A DNA stretch of 36,303 bases from Victivallales bacterium (GTDB lineage: Bacteria; Verrucomicrobiota; Lentisphaeria; Victivallales; SZUA-371), in NCBI GenBank assembly GCA_016936495.1, contig JAFGXT010000089.1:1-36303 (forward strand). The letters run 5' to 3'. A model generated the notes under the pieces. The model was not told where the DNA came from. It worked only from the letters and a program-made list of their open reading frames with translations, and searched no databases. Of this stretch, positions 1 through 8,871 are shown piece by piece. Both the position numbers and the translations under genes were made by a program. How positions within the stretch are numbered: the stretch's first letter is position 1; each line of letters starts with the position of its first letter.

Positions 1-402
1 ATTGGCCGAGGTTACACAGAGCTCGCATTCGGCTTTGACCGCGGCGGTACTGTTGACGTAGCATACGGCAATGGCATCAGGGTTTGCCGCCTTGAGTTTT
101 TTCAATTCTTCTGCGTCGGCCATGTCCGCCATCAGGCAACCCGATTGTTTTACAGGCAGCAGGACAGTTTTTCCCGGAGAGAGGATATATGCGGTTTCGG
201 CCATGAAGTGGACGCCGCAGAACACAATTACATCGGCGTCGTTTTGGGCGGCGATGACGCTGAGTTCCAATGAATCTCCGGTGAAATCGGCAATATCCTG
301 GACTTCCGCCAGCTGGTAATTATGCGCCAGAATTATGGCGTTGTGTTTTTTGCGTAAAGTGTCTATTCTCGCGATCATTTCGCCGTCGGTCAAAAAAGCC
401 AT
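1..402 (-). CDS. nadA: Quinolinate synthase NadA, N-terminal part (truncated by window edge)
   Basis: Reverse-strand translation [83 protein letters not shown]...[13 protein letters not shown] contains the NadA hallmarks [43 protein letters not shown] at 402. Confidence 0.9.
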   Translation of the reverse strand, partial: MAFLTDGEMIARIDTLRKKHNAIILAHNYQLAEVQDIADFTGDSLELSVIAAQNDADVIVFCGVHFMAETAYILSPGKTVLLPVKQSGCLMADMADAEELKKLKAANPDAIAVCYVNSTAAVKAECELCVTSAN

Positions 403-500
403 CTGCTTAAGTCCCTATATGTTCAGTGAAAATTATAATACAGCACATTCCAAGTAATTTAGCTTGATTGAAAACCATTATCAAGCGGGGAATGTGCCGT

Positions 501-527
501 CGGCGTGATTTTTTTACCTTCACGCCG
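501..527. repeat. Perfect 8-bp inverted repeat (CGGCGTGA / TCACGCCG) between nadA and the phosphomannomutase gene
   Basis: CGGCGTGA (501-508), loop TTTTTTTACCT, TCACGCCG (520-527). A T-rich run follows on the + strand, but flanking genes are on the - strand. Confidence 0.6.
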
Positions 528-543
528 ATTTTTTCAGCGTTGG

Positions 544-1860
544 TTATTTTCTGATAATGGCGAGCAGTTCATCTCGTTTTGCTTCCATCATCTCTTTGCT
601 CTCTGCTTCCACGATCAGACGTAGCAGGGGCTCGGTATTTGAGCTGCGAACATTGAACCACCATTTATCGTATTCGACGGAAACACCATCGAGTTCAAAC
701 ATTTTGCCATCGCTGTATTTATTTTTTATTTCTTTGATGACTTGAGTCACATCTTTCACTTTTGAATTGATTTCACCGCTGGCGTGATATTTCCTCAGCG
801 GGGCGACCAATTCGCTGGCAGTCTTGCCGGTTTTGCATATGAGGTTGGCGAATTTCATAAATGCCAGCGCCTGCGACTCGGCGGTGGAATTTTCTTTGAA
901 ATAATAGTGTCCGGAGAGTTCTCCGGCAAAGACAGCGTCATGTTCGCGCATCTGGTTTTTGATAAAAGCGTGTCCAACGCGGGACATTATGGCGATTCCT
1001 CCGTTTGCTTCGATGCATTCTTTTACCGCCCAGCTGCTGCGCAGATCATAGAGGATAGTCGCCGGACCTTCAGAAAGAATATCTTGCGCGATAAGAGCGG
1101 TGAACAAGTCCATGGGGATGATTTCGCCTTGATCATCGACAAAACCGCAACGGTCGGCGTCACCATCGAATCCCGCGCCGAAGTCGGCGCCGGTTTCTTT
1201 TACTTTTGCACAGAGTGCGTCGAGGGTATCAAGTTGAAGGGGATTAGCTTCATGATTCGGGAAGGTGCCATCCAGTTCCTTGTACATGGGGATGATCTCA
1301 AAGAGGTCTTCGATTCCGGCGATTTCCAGCGAGCCCATGGCATTGGCATAATCCACTACAACTTTGAGTTTGCGGTCAAGCTTAGCTTTGGAACGGACAA
1401 AATTGCCATATTCCGGGGCTATATTGTAAGGGGTTACAGTGCCGGGGGTATTGCATTCCGACCACAGTCCCTGCATGGCGATTTTTTCAATATCGGCTAT
1501 GCCGGTGGCGCCGGAAATGGGGATGGCATCATGAATACACATTTTCATGCCGTTCCATTCGCCTGGGTTGTGTGAGGCTGTTATGATAACGCTGCCATCG
1601 GCTTTAAGGTGTGCGTTGGCGAAGTAAGACATAGGTGTGGAGCACAAACCCAGGTCAATGACTTGGGCTCCCTGGGCAGTCATGCCTTTGGCGAGCGCGT
1701 TGAAAAGAGGAGTTGAATGCGGGCGCATATCATGTCCGACCACGACCTTTTTCGCTCCGGTGAATTCTATGTAGGCGCGTCCGATTCTTTCGACTATTTC
1801 TTCATTGATCTGTTCAGGGTATATTCCTCTGACGTCGTATGCTTTAAAAATACCGGCCAT
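544..1860 (-). CDS. Phosphomannomutase/phosphoglucomutase (alpha-D-phosphohexomutase family)
   Basis: MAGIFKAYDVRGIYPEQINEE start; catalytic loop ITASHNPGEWNGMK; metal loop GFDGDADRCGF; sugar loop GELSGHYYF; phosphate loop RSSNTEPLLR. The ORF track extends upstream to 1956, but MAGIFKAYDVRG is the natural family start. Confidence 0.92.
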   Translation of the reverse strand: MAGIFKAYDVRGIYPEQINEEIVERIGRAYIEFTGAKKVVVGHDMRPHSTPLFNALAKGMTAQGAQVIDLGLCSTPMSYFANAHLKADGSVIITASHNPGEWNGMKMCIHDAIPISGATGIADIEKIAMQGLWSECNTPGTVTPYNIAPEYGNFVRSKAKLDRKLKVVVDYANAMGSLEIAGIEDLFEIIPMYKELDGTFPNHEANPLQLDTLDALCAKVKETGADFGAGFDGDADRCGFVDDQGEIIPMDLFTALIAQDILSEGPATILYDLRSSWAVKECIEANGGIAIMSRVGHAFIKNQMREHDAVFAGELSGHYYFKENSTAESQALAFMKFANLICKTGKTASELVAPLRKYHASGEINSKVKDVTQVIKEIKNKYSDGKMFELDGVSVEYDKWWFNVRSSNTEPLLRLIVEAESKEMMEAKRDELLAIIRK

Positions 1861-1991
1861 GTTTTTTCTCTCCTGCGCTGACGTGTTATTGTTTTCTTTT
1901 TGAAAGTCGCAGTACCTGCGAGTTGCTAATATACCACTATCAAAGGCTTTTTCCAAACTTGATTTTTGGCGAAAGCGCGTTATTTTTCATC

Positions 1992-2396
1992 ATGTTAAGC
2001 AATGTATGTGAGAAAATAACAGTACAGGAAGTATCGGTGTCAGAGATTAAATTCACTTTAACAGATGTTGAATACCTGATAGACCTGCGGGAAGACCATT
2101 CCATGGTTCTTATTACTCCGCAACTTAAGGTCTATTCTCTGATAAATCAGGCGCTGATTGGTGAAGTCCTGCTTGATGGCATGGATATGATACCTTCATT
2201 CAAGGTGAATGTAAAAGTGGGGGACAACTCTTTTAAGTTGCGACCCATTAAGGTATTTAATCCGCTTATACGCCATCCGGAAGACGATGATAAGATAAAA
2301 TTTTATAATATGGAACTGATGCTCTTCGCTGATTATTGTCCTCCACAGAAACACCAGCGCTCTATCTGCATCACCACTGAGCACGTTACGAAATAG
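1992..2396 (+). CDS. Hypothetical protein (134 aa)
   Basis: ORF from internal ATG MLSNVCEKITVQEVSVSEIKFTLTDVEYLIDL..., divergent from the phosphomannomutase gene. No family recognised. Confidence 0.55.
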   Translation: MLSNVCEKITVQEVSVSEIKFTLTDVEYLIDLREDHSMVLITPQLKVYSLINQALIGEVLLDGMDMIPSFKVNVKVGDNSFKLRPIKVFNPLIRHPEDDDKIKFYNMELMLFADYCPPQKHQRSICITTEHVTK

Positions 2397-2400
2397 TGGT

Positions 2401-2985
2401 TCACATGAACGATAGTTTGATTCCTTTTACCAGCATTTCTATGGATATGGCGGTTAGAAGCAATCCCATAAGACTTTGACCGGCTTCGAGTATTCTGTTT
2501 CCTCCGATCAGTTCCGCGATTGTAGAGGAGAACACTAAAATGACGGTAGCCGGCAGCCAGGCGATAAACATGGCTGCGGCGCAATATGGCAGCGTGGCGT
2601 CAGGGGCGCCCTGAACCAGTATGATCGTTGCCAGCGATGAAGGACCGGCAAGCATTGGAATCGCCAGCGGTACAATGAACGGTTCTCTTTTTTCCTTCTC
2701 CGGAGCCTTGTCGGATGAAAAAATCATTTTCAACGCGATGAGAAACAGTACAACGCCTCCGGCTATCCCGATAGACCCTTGCGAAATATGAAATATTTTA
2801 AGCATATACTTGCCGCATAGGAGAAATACCGTAAGCGCAGCCAATGCAATCAAAGCTTCTCTAAAGATGATTTTTCTGCGGCGTGACTGCGGGACACCGG
2901 ACAGGGTGGAGATAAAAAAAGGCATATTGCCTAGTGGATCCATTACTAGAAAGATGATTATCGCCGTTGATAAGATGAATTCCAT
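2401..2985 (-). CDS. MarC-family (UPF0056) integral membrane protein
   Basis: MEFILSTAIIIFLVMDPLGNMPFFISTLSG...GIAGGVVLFLIALKMIF...PLAIPMLAGPSSLATIIL: typical MarC/YhgN motifs. Confidence 0.88.
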   Translation of the reverse strand: MEFILSTAIIIFLVMDPLGNMPFFISTLSGVPQSRRRKIIFREALIALAALTVFLLCGKYMLKIFHISQGSIGIAGGVVLFLIALKMIFSSDKAPEKEKREPFIVPLAIPMLAGPSSLATIILVQGAPDATLPYCAAAMFIAWLPATVILVFSSTIAELIGGNRILEAGQSLMGLLLTAISIEMLVKGIKLSFM

Positions 2986-3210
2986 TTTCCCCTTCCTTTA
3001 GTTATGTTCATACAAACAATAACCGCTCAATGGAGTTTTGTCGAGTTCGCGTTTACTGAATCTTGTCCAATCACGGAAATTTCTTCCTGCATATAACGTT
3101 TTTTTGATGCCATTGCCGACATTTGTTGTTTTTACCGTCATTCATATTTATCGGTAAGAGAAGTGTTTTTTCTGCTTATATATCTGATTTGCGGTGATTT
3201 GTGAAGTATT

Positions 3211-3226
3211 TGGCACGTTCTTTGCT
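3211..3226 (+). promoter_or_regulatory. Sigma-54 (RpoN) promoter upstream of flagellin
   Basis: TGGCACG-TTCT-TTGCT; GG (3212-3213) and GC (3224-3225) are exactly 12 nt apart; matches the -24/-12 consensus. Confidence 0.88.
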
Positions 3227-3348
3227 TGTTAATTATTAGCGACATAAAAATATAGATTTTAAGTCTGACGGCCAGTTGAATAAATTATTCAATGGAGAAA
3301 CATACTGGCATGGACAGCCAAATAATTAAAACACGGAGGTTGGTTATC

Positions 3349-4242
3349 ATGAGAATTCAAAACAATGTAATAGCGGCGAATATATGGAGCAGCTATAGTG
3401 GCAATATGAGTAAGTTGCAGGCTTCGATGAGCAGATTGTCCACCGGAGTTATCAAAAGTACCGACGATCCTGCAGGCTTCGGCGTGGGCGCACGCATGGG
3501 AACTCAGATCAGCGATGTAGCCAAAGCTCGTCAAAATACCGATAATAGCATATCCCTGGTTCAGACCGCTGATGGCTGGCTCAGTGAGATGACTACTATT
3601 CTTGCCCGTATGCAGGAGCTGGCGGTCGAGGCGGGTGGCGGCTTGCTTGCCGAATCCGATAACGCCAATGTGCAAAAAGAATTTACAGAACTGCAAAGCG
3701 AAATACTCCGTGTTACTTCTGGAAACAACGCTGCGGGAACGTTCAATGGCGTCAGCCTTTTTCAAGGCGGTGATCTGACCGTTCAGATCGGGGAAGACAC
3801 TGACCAGACCATTGATCTTACGCTTGTCGATTTAAGTGTTACCAACACCAATTCAATTGGTACTGTAAGTTCTTATGAGTACGACAGCTCCGGTAATGTT
3901 ACCGGTTCATCCCATACTTCTGTGGCATGGTCCAGCATAATCGATACTTCTATGATGAGCGTGGGTAGCGAAAACGTTATCGGCGCGCTCTCTCTGGCCA
4001 TTGATTATGTGTCCAACTCAATAGCCATATTGTCTGCTCAGCAGACTCGTCTGGAAAGTACCAATAGTGCGTTGCTGACTTATCAAGACAATTTGAATGC
4101 TGCGCAAAGCCAGATAATGGATATTGACATGGCTCAAGAAACAACACGATACAGTTCTTATGAAGTGCTTTCACAGGTTGCCAGTGCAATGCTGGCACAG
4201 GCTAACAAGTTGCCGAGCCAGATACTTGAACAGTTGAAATAG
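3349..4242 (+). CDS. Flagellin (297 aa)
   Basis: N-terminus MRIQNNVIAANIWSSYSGNMSKLQASMSRLSTGVIKSTDDPAGFG; C-terminus SQIMDIDMAQETTRYSSYEVLSQVASAMLAQANKLPSQILEQLK. SD ACGGAGG upstream of ATG 3349 (the ORF track's 3292 start is 5' of this). Confidence 0.93.
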   Translation: MRIQNNVIAANIWSSYSGNMSKLQASMSRLSTGVIKSTDDPAGFGVGARMGTQISDVAKARQNTDNSISLVQTADGWLSEMTTILARMQELAVEAGGGLLAESDNANVQKEFTELQSEILRVTSGNNAAGTFNGVSLFQGGDLTVQIGEDTDQTIDLTLVDLSVTNTNSIGTVSSYEYDSSGNVTGSSHTSVAWSSIIDTSMMSVGSENVIGALSLAIDYVSNSIAILSAQQTRLESTNSALLTYQDNLNAAQSQIMDIDMAQETTRYSSYEVLSQVASAMLAQANKLPSQILEQLK

Positions 4243-4277
4243 TTTTATAATACGGGCAGGAGGAGTTCGTATTTGGG

Positions 4278-4301
4278 CCGGGACTCAGGTTCCGGTCATT
4301 T
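4278..4301 (+). terminator. Possible terminator after flagellin
   Basis: CCGGGAC TCAG GTTCCGG stem (one G-U) followed by TCATTTTCT, between convergent genes. Confidence 0.45.
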
Positions 4302-4302
4302 T

Positions 4303-4782
4303 CTATTGCTGTGTATCGGGATCAGTATGTATTTCCAGCACTTCGGCGAGCTTTTCCGGCGGGGTGCGGTAAGGGGAGCCTTTGCCCTGATAGAAACCAT
4401 GTTGACCGATGAAGTGAATAGACATATCGGTATAATCAATACTGGTGTTGTTTTTTAGATTTTTCACCTGAATATTGGATTTTGGTATCATGCCGTGATC
4501 TTCAAAGGGGCATCTGAGACCGCCGCGCACTGTGCTTACCCGCACTTCAAAATGTGGGGGCACGTGGATGAATTCGTCCAGTCCTTTCAGCCCTGCCTCT
4601 TTGAATTCGCGCATTTTACCGGCGATCTGACGGTGAGTCAGCCCGAATTTTTTTACGGTATTGGCGTCTTCATCAAGGATTTCTATGAGGTCTCTGTGGT
4701 CAGTGCCTATAAAGCCCTGCACGGTAATGACGCCCGGTTGCATATTGTCCTGAGCCTTTTTTATTTCAGGTGATTGCTTCAT
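4303..4782 (-). CDS. Uncharacterised protein (159 aa) at the 3' end of the nqr-like cluster
   Basis: Co-directional, 12 nt downstream of nqrF; MKQSPEIKKAQDNMQPGVITVQGFIGTDHRDLIEILDEDANTVKKFGLTHRQIAGKMREF... No recognised family. Confidence 0.75.
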   Translation of the reverse strand: MKQSPEIKKAQDNMQPGVITVQGFIGTDHRDLIEILDEDANTVKKFGLTHRQIAGKMREFKEAGLKGLDEFIHVPPHFEVRVSTVRGGLRCPFEDHGMIPKSNIQVKNLKNNTSIDYTDMSIHFIGQHGFYQGKGSPYRTPPEKLAEVLEIHTDPDTQQ

Positions 4783-4794
4783 ACTGGTGTTCTC

Positions 4795-5898
4795 CTACGC
4801 GAATTTATCGAAATAGATGAGTTCTTCCGGGACGCCTTTGGCTTTGAGCACTTCTACGCAGGCGTTGATCATGCCGGGACTGCCGCAAAGATAGGCTTCG
4901 GTATTGTCCCCGCTGCTCATGTGCCGGGCGAGTATTTCGGTGATTAGCCCGGTTTCCCCATCCCAGTCGTCTTCTGGCAACGCTCCCGAAAGTCCGGGAA
5001 TAAAAGTGAAGTCGTCCAGCTCCTTTTCCAGTTGGCGCATGGTATCTACGTGAAACAGGTCGCGCTTGGATACCGCACCGAAGAAGTATCGCGCCCGGCG
5101 TTTGTTCTGTTTTTCTTTCATATCAAACAGTATGGATTTGATCGGAGCCATTCCGGAGCCTCCGGCGATGAAGACGATTTCACGTTCCGTGTCCCTGAGA
5201 AAAAAATCACCGTAAGGACCGTTGACAGTCAGTTTATCCCCTTCCTTGAGGTATTTGTGAACGAAAGTAGTGCAGATACCATTGGGAACCAATCGTATTT
5301 CAAATTCAACGCTGTCGTGTTGTGAGGGTGGCGAGGACAACGAATAAGCGCGGTAAACTTCTTCTTTGCTGAGTTCATATTCCGGCACCATGATCTGCAT
5401 GAATTGTCCGGCGCGGAAGTCAATGTTTGAGGGTTCAAGCAACTTCAAGGTAACTTCCTTGATGTCGTGGGTCATGTCTTTTATGGATATGACTTCGGTT
5501 TTGAATTCTTTGACCAGAAAATATTCTTCCGGGATTTGCAGCTTGAGGTCGTTTTTGACCTTTAACTGGCAGCTCAGACGGATGCCGTTGTTCTGCTCGT
5601 CATCGGTGAGCCAGCCGCGTTCGGTTGGCAGTATTTCCCCGCCTCCGGCGGTAACTTTGAGTTTGCACAGTCCACATGAACCCTTGCCGCCGCAGGCGGA
5701 GGGAATGAATATGCCTTCAGATTTCAAGGTGGAGAGTAAGGATTGTCCGCCTTCGACTTTGAGCTTTTTTGCGCCGTCATTGACATCTATCTCACATTCG
5801 CCGTAGTTGCCGATGGTGGCGTCGACAATAAGAATAAGTATCGCCAGCCCCGTGGAAATGGCGCAACAGACTATTAATGCTGTAAGTATTTCCTGCAT
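4795..5898 (-). CDS. nqrF: Na+-translocating NADH:quinone reductase subunit F-like protein
   Basis: N-terminal TM helix; 2Fe-2S ferredoxin motif SACGGKGSCGLC...LSCQLKV; FAD/NAD domain RAYSLSSPPSQ, FIAGGSGMAPIKSI, AYLCGSPGMINACVEVLKAKGVPEELIYFDKFA. Confidence 0.92.
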   Translation of the reverse strand: MQEILTALIVCCAISTGLAILILIVDATIGNYGECEIDVNDGAKKLKVEGGQSLLSTLKSEGIFIPSACGGKGSCGLCKLKVTAGGGEILPTERGWLTDDEQNNGIRLSCQLKVKNDLKLQIPEEYFLVKEFKTEVISIKDMTHDIKEVTLKLLEPSNIDFRAGQFMQIMVPEYELSKEEVYRAYSLSSPPSQHDSVEFEIRLVPNGICTTFVHKYLKEGDKLTVNGPYGDFFLRDTEREIVFIAGGSGMAPIKSILFDMKEKQNKRRARYFFGAVSKRDLFHVDTMRQLEKELDDFTFIPGLSGALPEDDWDGETGLITEILARHMSSGDNTEAYLCGSPGMINACVEVLKAKGVPEELIYFDKFA

Positions 5899-5900
5899 GT

Positions 5901-6494
5901 TTATCCTTTTATGACTCCTGAAAATCCCATAAACGCTATAGCCATTATCCCGGCGATAATCAGCGCGATGCCGGTGCCAGCCAAAGGTCCCGGAACCCGG
6001 GATTTAGTCATTTTCTGCCTTATTCCCGCCATTGCCAGGATTGCCAGCATCCAGCCCAGACCGCTGCCCAGTCCGTAAAAGAAACTCAAGCCGAGAGTGT
6101 ATTCGCGGATGACCATAAACAAACTCACTCCCAAAATCGCGCAATTAACCGTTATCAGCGGTAGAAATATCCCCAGCGCGTTGTATAATTTTTCCGATAG
6201 GCGTTCAATGACTATTTCCGCCACCTGTACAAAGGCTGCTATCACAATGATAAAAACAATAAAACGCAGATATTCCAGATCATATGGCACGATTAGATAC
6301 TTGTACACTATGTAGTTGAGTACCGTCGTGCAGGTCATGACCAGCGTAACCGCCGTGCCCAGCCCCGCCGCCGTTTTTACCTCGCGCGATGCTCCCAGAA
6401 ATGGACACATGCCCAGATAATATGTCAGCAGTACGTTCTGCGTAAATATCGCCGAAAAGAAGATCGCGAAATATCCCATGTATTCATTGCTCAT
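5901..6494 (-). CDS. nqrE: Na+-NQR subunit E-like membrane protein
   Basis: FSAIFTQNVLLTYYLGMCPFLGASREVKTAAGLGTAVTLVMT, as in the NqrE/RnfA family; gene order. Confidence 0.88.
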   Translation of the reverse strand: MSNEYMGYFAIFFSAIFTQNVLLTYYLGMCPFLGASREVKTAAGLGTAVTLVMTCTTVLNYIVYKYLIVPYDLEYLRFIVFIIVIAAFVQVAEIVIERLSEKLYNALGIFLPLITVNCAILGVSLFMVIREYTLGLSFFYGLGSGLGWMLAILAMAGIRQKMTKSRVPGPLAGTGIALIIAGIMAIAFMGFSGVIKG

Positions 6495-7099
6495 TTTTCA
6501 GCCTCCCTGCTGTATAAGCCCTTTACTACCCAGAGCAGTATCGCCAGAACGAAAAATCCGCCCGGCGCCATTACCATTATAGACCAGTTGTCCCACCACG
6601 CTCCGAGTATCTTCACGCCCCAGACTGAACCCGATCCCAGCAGCTCGCGGATGAATGCTATGACCACCAGCACCAATGCGTAACCTGTTGCATTTGAGGC
6701 ACCGTCAATTAGAGATGCCACCGGAGGGTTGCTTAGCGCAAAAGCCTCACAACGTCCCATTACTATACAGTTGGTGATGATTAATCCGACATAGGGCCCG
6801 AGTTGCCTTGACACATCCGGAAGATGCGCCTTGAGCACTATGTCTACTAGAATGACCCCGGTGGCGGCAATAAGTATTTCCATCATCATTCTTATTCGCG
6901 AAGGTATCAGTTTGCGCAGCAGTGATACGAAAAAGTTAGAGAATGCGCAGACAAATATCATTGCCACTCCCATCACCACTGTATTCTTCAATACATTGGT
7001 AACCGCCAGCGTGGAACATATTCCCAGCACCTGGATCAGAATCGGATTGTTTCTGAAAATGCCGTCCAGCATAATGTCTTTTGTTTTTGCCTGCGCCAT
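6491..7099 (-). CDS. nqrD: Na+-NQR subunit D-like membrane protein
   Basis: NPILIQVLGICSTLAVTNVLKNTVVMG...SNFFVSLLRKLIPSRIRMM...QLGPYVGLIITNCIVMGRCEAFA: NqrD/RnfE family motifs. Confidence 0.88.
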   Translation of the reverse strand: MAQAKTKDIMLDGIFRNNPILIQVLGICSTLAVTNVLKNTVVMGVAMIFVCAFSNFFVSLLRKLIPSRIRMMMEILIAATGVILVDIVLKAHLPDVSRQLGPYVGLIITNCIVMGRCEAFALSNPPVASLIDGASNATGYALVLVVIAFIRELLGSGSVWGVKILGAWWDNWSIMVMAPGGFFVLAILLWVVKGLYSREAEK

Positions 7100-7100
7100 G

Positions 7101-7700
7101 TTATTTGCCGCTCCAGACCATGCCTGGAGCCTCCTTTGCTGTTTTGTTGACCATGTCTCTCACTGCTGAAGTGGTGATGGTTGCGCCGGTAATGGCGTCA
7201 AATTGGTTGTCTTTGTCGCTTTTGGTGCCTTCGGCTACAAAGCTGAGCGGGGATTTTTTATCTCTGAATTGTTCGCAGAACCATTTTTCGGTGATTCTGG
7301 CGCCCAGCCCGGGAGTTTCGTTGTTGGCGGTGAAGCTTATACCGGTGATGGTCTTGAATGTTTTGTCAAAGCCTATGACCGCGTCGATCTTGCCCCATAA
7401 TCCGGTTCCGGTTACAGGAATGACGTAATCGCCGGTTTTTGTACGATACCATTCTTTGTCGCCGTGCTTGCTGACGGTGATGTTTTCGGCATACGTCTTT
7501 GCTATTTCCTCCGGTGAGCCTTCCGCTGGTATATTCGCGGCACTCAGCACCGCGCGCTTGGTGAACAGTTCGCTGTTAAGTTTGATTCCGGCTTTGCTTT
7601 GCTGGTAGGCAAATGATACGCCTAGAATACATATCGCGGTCATTACAACCGTGAACGCCAGAGTATAAATGTATTCATTGATTTTTGAACGTTTTTTCAT
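7101..7700 (-). CDS. nqrC: Na+-NQR subunit C-like FMN-binding protein
   Basis: YVIPVTGTGLWGKIDAVIGFD...ETPGLGARITEKWF...DAITGATITTSAVRDMV; the flavinylation motif D-x-x-T-G-A-T is present. Confidence 0.87.
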   Translation of the reverse strand: MKKRSKINEYIYTLAFTVVMTAICILGVSFAYQQSKAGIKLNSELFTKRAVLSAANIPAEGSPEEIAKTYAENITVSKHGDKEWYRTKTGDYVIPVTGTGLWGKIDAVIGFDKTFKTITGISFTANNETPGLGARITEKWFCEQFRDKKSPLSFVAEGTKSDKDNQFDAITGATITTSAVRDMVNKTAKEAPGMVWSGK

Positions 7701-8635
7701 GCCGCTTTTTTCTTCTTTGATTTGATCTCATTTACCGCATAATCTATCAGCGGAGCAAACATATTGCCCAGGAGAATGGCAAACATTGCTCCCTCCGCCC
7801 AGATCGAAAAAGTTCTTATCACTACTGTGAGAACGCCGATAAGAGCCCCGTATATCCATCTGGATATGTCGCTTTTCGGCGCGCTTACCGGATCGGTCAC
7901 CATGAATATCGCCGCAAGAACAAAGCCGCCGCTTAACAGTGCGTGCAAAGGCGGCAGGGCTCCCTGTACTCCGCCGTAATAGAGCGCCGCTTGTAGGCCC
8001 GCCGCGGCAAGTACACAGGATAGGGTCAGACGGTAGTTTGCCGTTTTCGTGAAGAATAAATATAAGCCGCCGATAATGAGCAGAGCCGCGCAGGTCTCGC
8101 CGAAACAGCCCGCGGTATTGCCCACCAGCAGGTCAAGCAGTGATACCTCGCCGCCGCTTTTGAGCACCTGCATCGGAGTCGCCCCGCATACCGCGTCAGT
8201 GGTATAGGAACTCAGTCCGCCGAGCTTGTCTCTGAACGGCTCAAACCATCGCCCGGTCATCTCCGTGCTGAAATTTATATAAATGAACGCCCGCCCGGCG
8301 ATGGCCGGGTTGAATACGTTTTTCCCGAAACCGCCAAATACCATTTTGCCGAAGACTATCCCGAATATAATCCCGATCACCGCCATGGAAAAAGGTATGT
8401 TGGGAGGAAGCGACAAGGCGAACAACGTGGCGGATACAAATACCGCCGATGTTACCTGGTCTTTGTAATATCTGGCAAAACAATATTCACTTGCATACGC
8501 CGCCAGATTTGCCGCCGCCAGCACCGCGAGACTGCGCCATCCGAAAAAATAAACCGACGCCAGTACGGCCGGAGTCAGGGCGTAAAGCACCTTCTGCATC
8601 GGTTTCTGCCACTTGATGATTCCTTTGTCCGCCAC
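7697..8635 (-). CDS. nqrB: Na+-NQR subunit B / RnfD-like membrane protein (GTG start)
   Basis: FGKMVFGGFGKNVFNPAIAGRAFIYINFS; DAVCGATPM; AAIFMVTDPVSAP: NqrB/RnfD family; 312 aa. Start codon is GTG. Confidence 0.82.
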   Translation of the reverse strand: MADKGIIKWQKPMQKVLYALTPAVLASVYFFGWRSLAVLAAANLAAYASEYCFARYYKDQVTSAVFVSATLFALSLPPNIPFSMAVIGIIFGIVFGKMVFGGFGKNVFNPAIAGRAFIYINFSTEMTGRWFEPFRDKLGGLSSYTTDAVCGATPMQVLKSGGEVSLLDLLVGNTAGCFGETCAALLIIGGLYLFFTKTANYRLTLSCVLAAAGLQAALYYGGVQGALPPLHALLSGGFVLAAIFMVTDPVSAPKSDISRWIYGALIGVLTVVIRTFSIWAEGAMFAILLGNMFAPLIDYAVNEIKSKKKKAA

Positions 8636-8871
8636 TGTTCCCCCGGAATTTTATGGAAATTCCTTCCCGTTTATTTTTTGACACAATATAGTGCCTCAAT
8701 TACCTGCGCTATGACTAATACAATAATATTTGCCGGTAACTTGTCAAGTCTTTTTTGCTTTTAAGCTCAAGTAAAAACGCAGTAAGCAGATAAAATCACT
8801 TGAATAGTTAAATATTAATTCTATATTAGGGGATTTTGATAATAGATTAACTGTATTTACGAGGAATTAGG

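Noticed and set aside
784-1575. 263-aa + strand ORF opposite the phosphomannomutase gene
   Set aside because: Fully antisense to a clearly recognised enzyme with intact motifs; no recognisable protein features. Treated as a shadow ORF.
4795-8635. Interpretation of the cluster as Rnf rather than Nqr
   Set aside because: No RnfB/RnfC; a NqrF-type ferredoxin-FAD reductase is present and NqrC-like GLW/ETPGLG motifs occur, so Nqr-like is the better call, although the B subunit length is Rnf-like.
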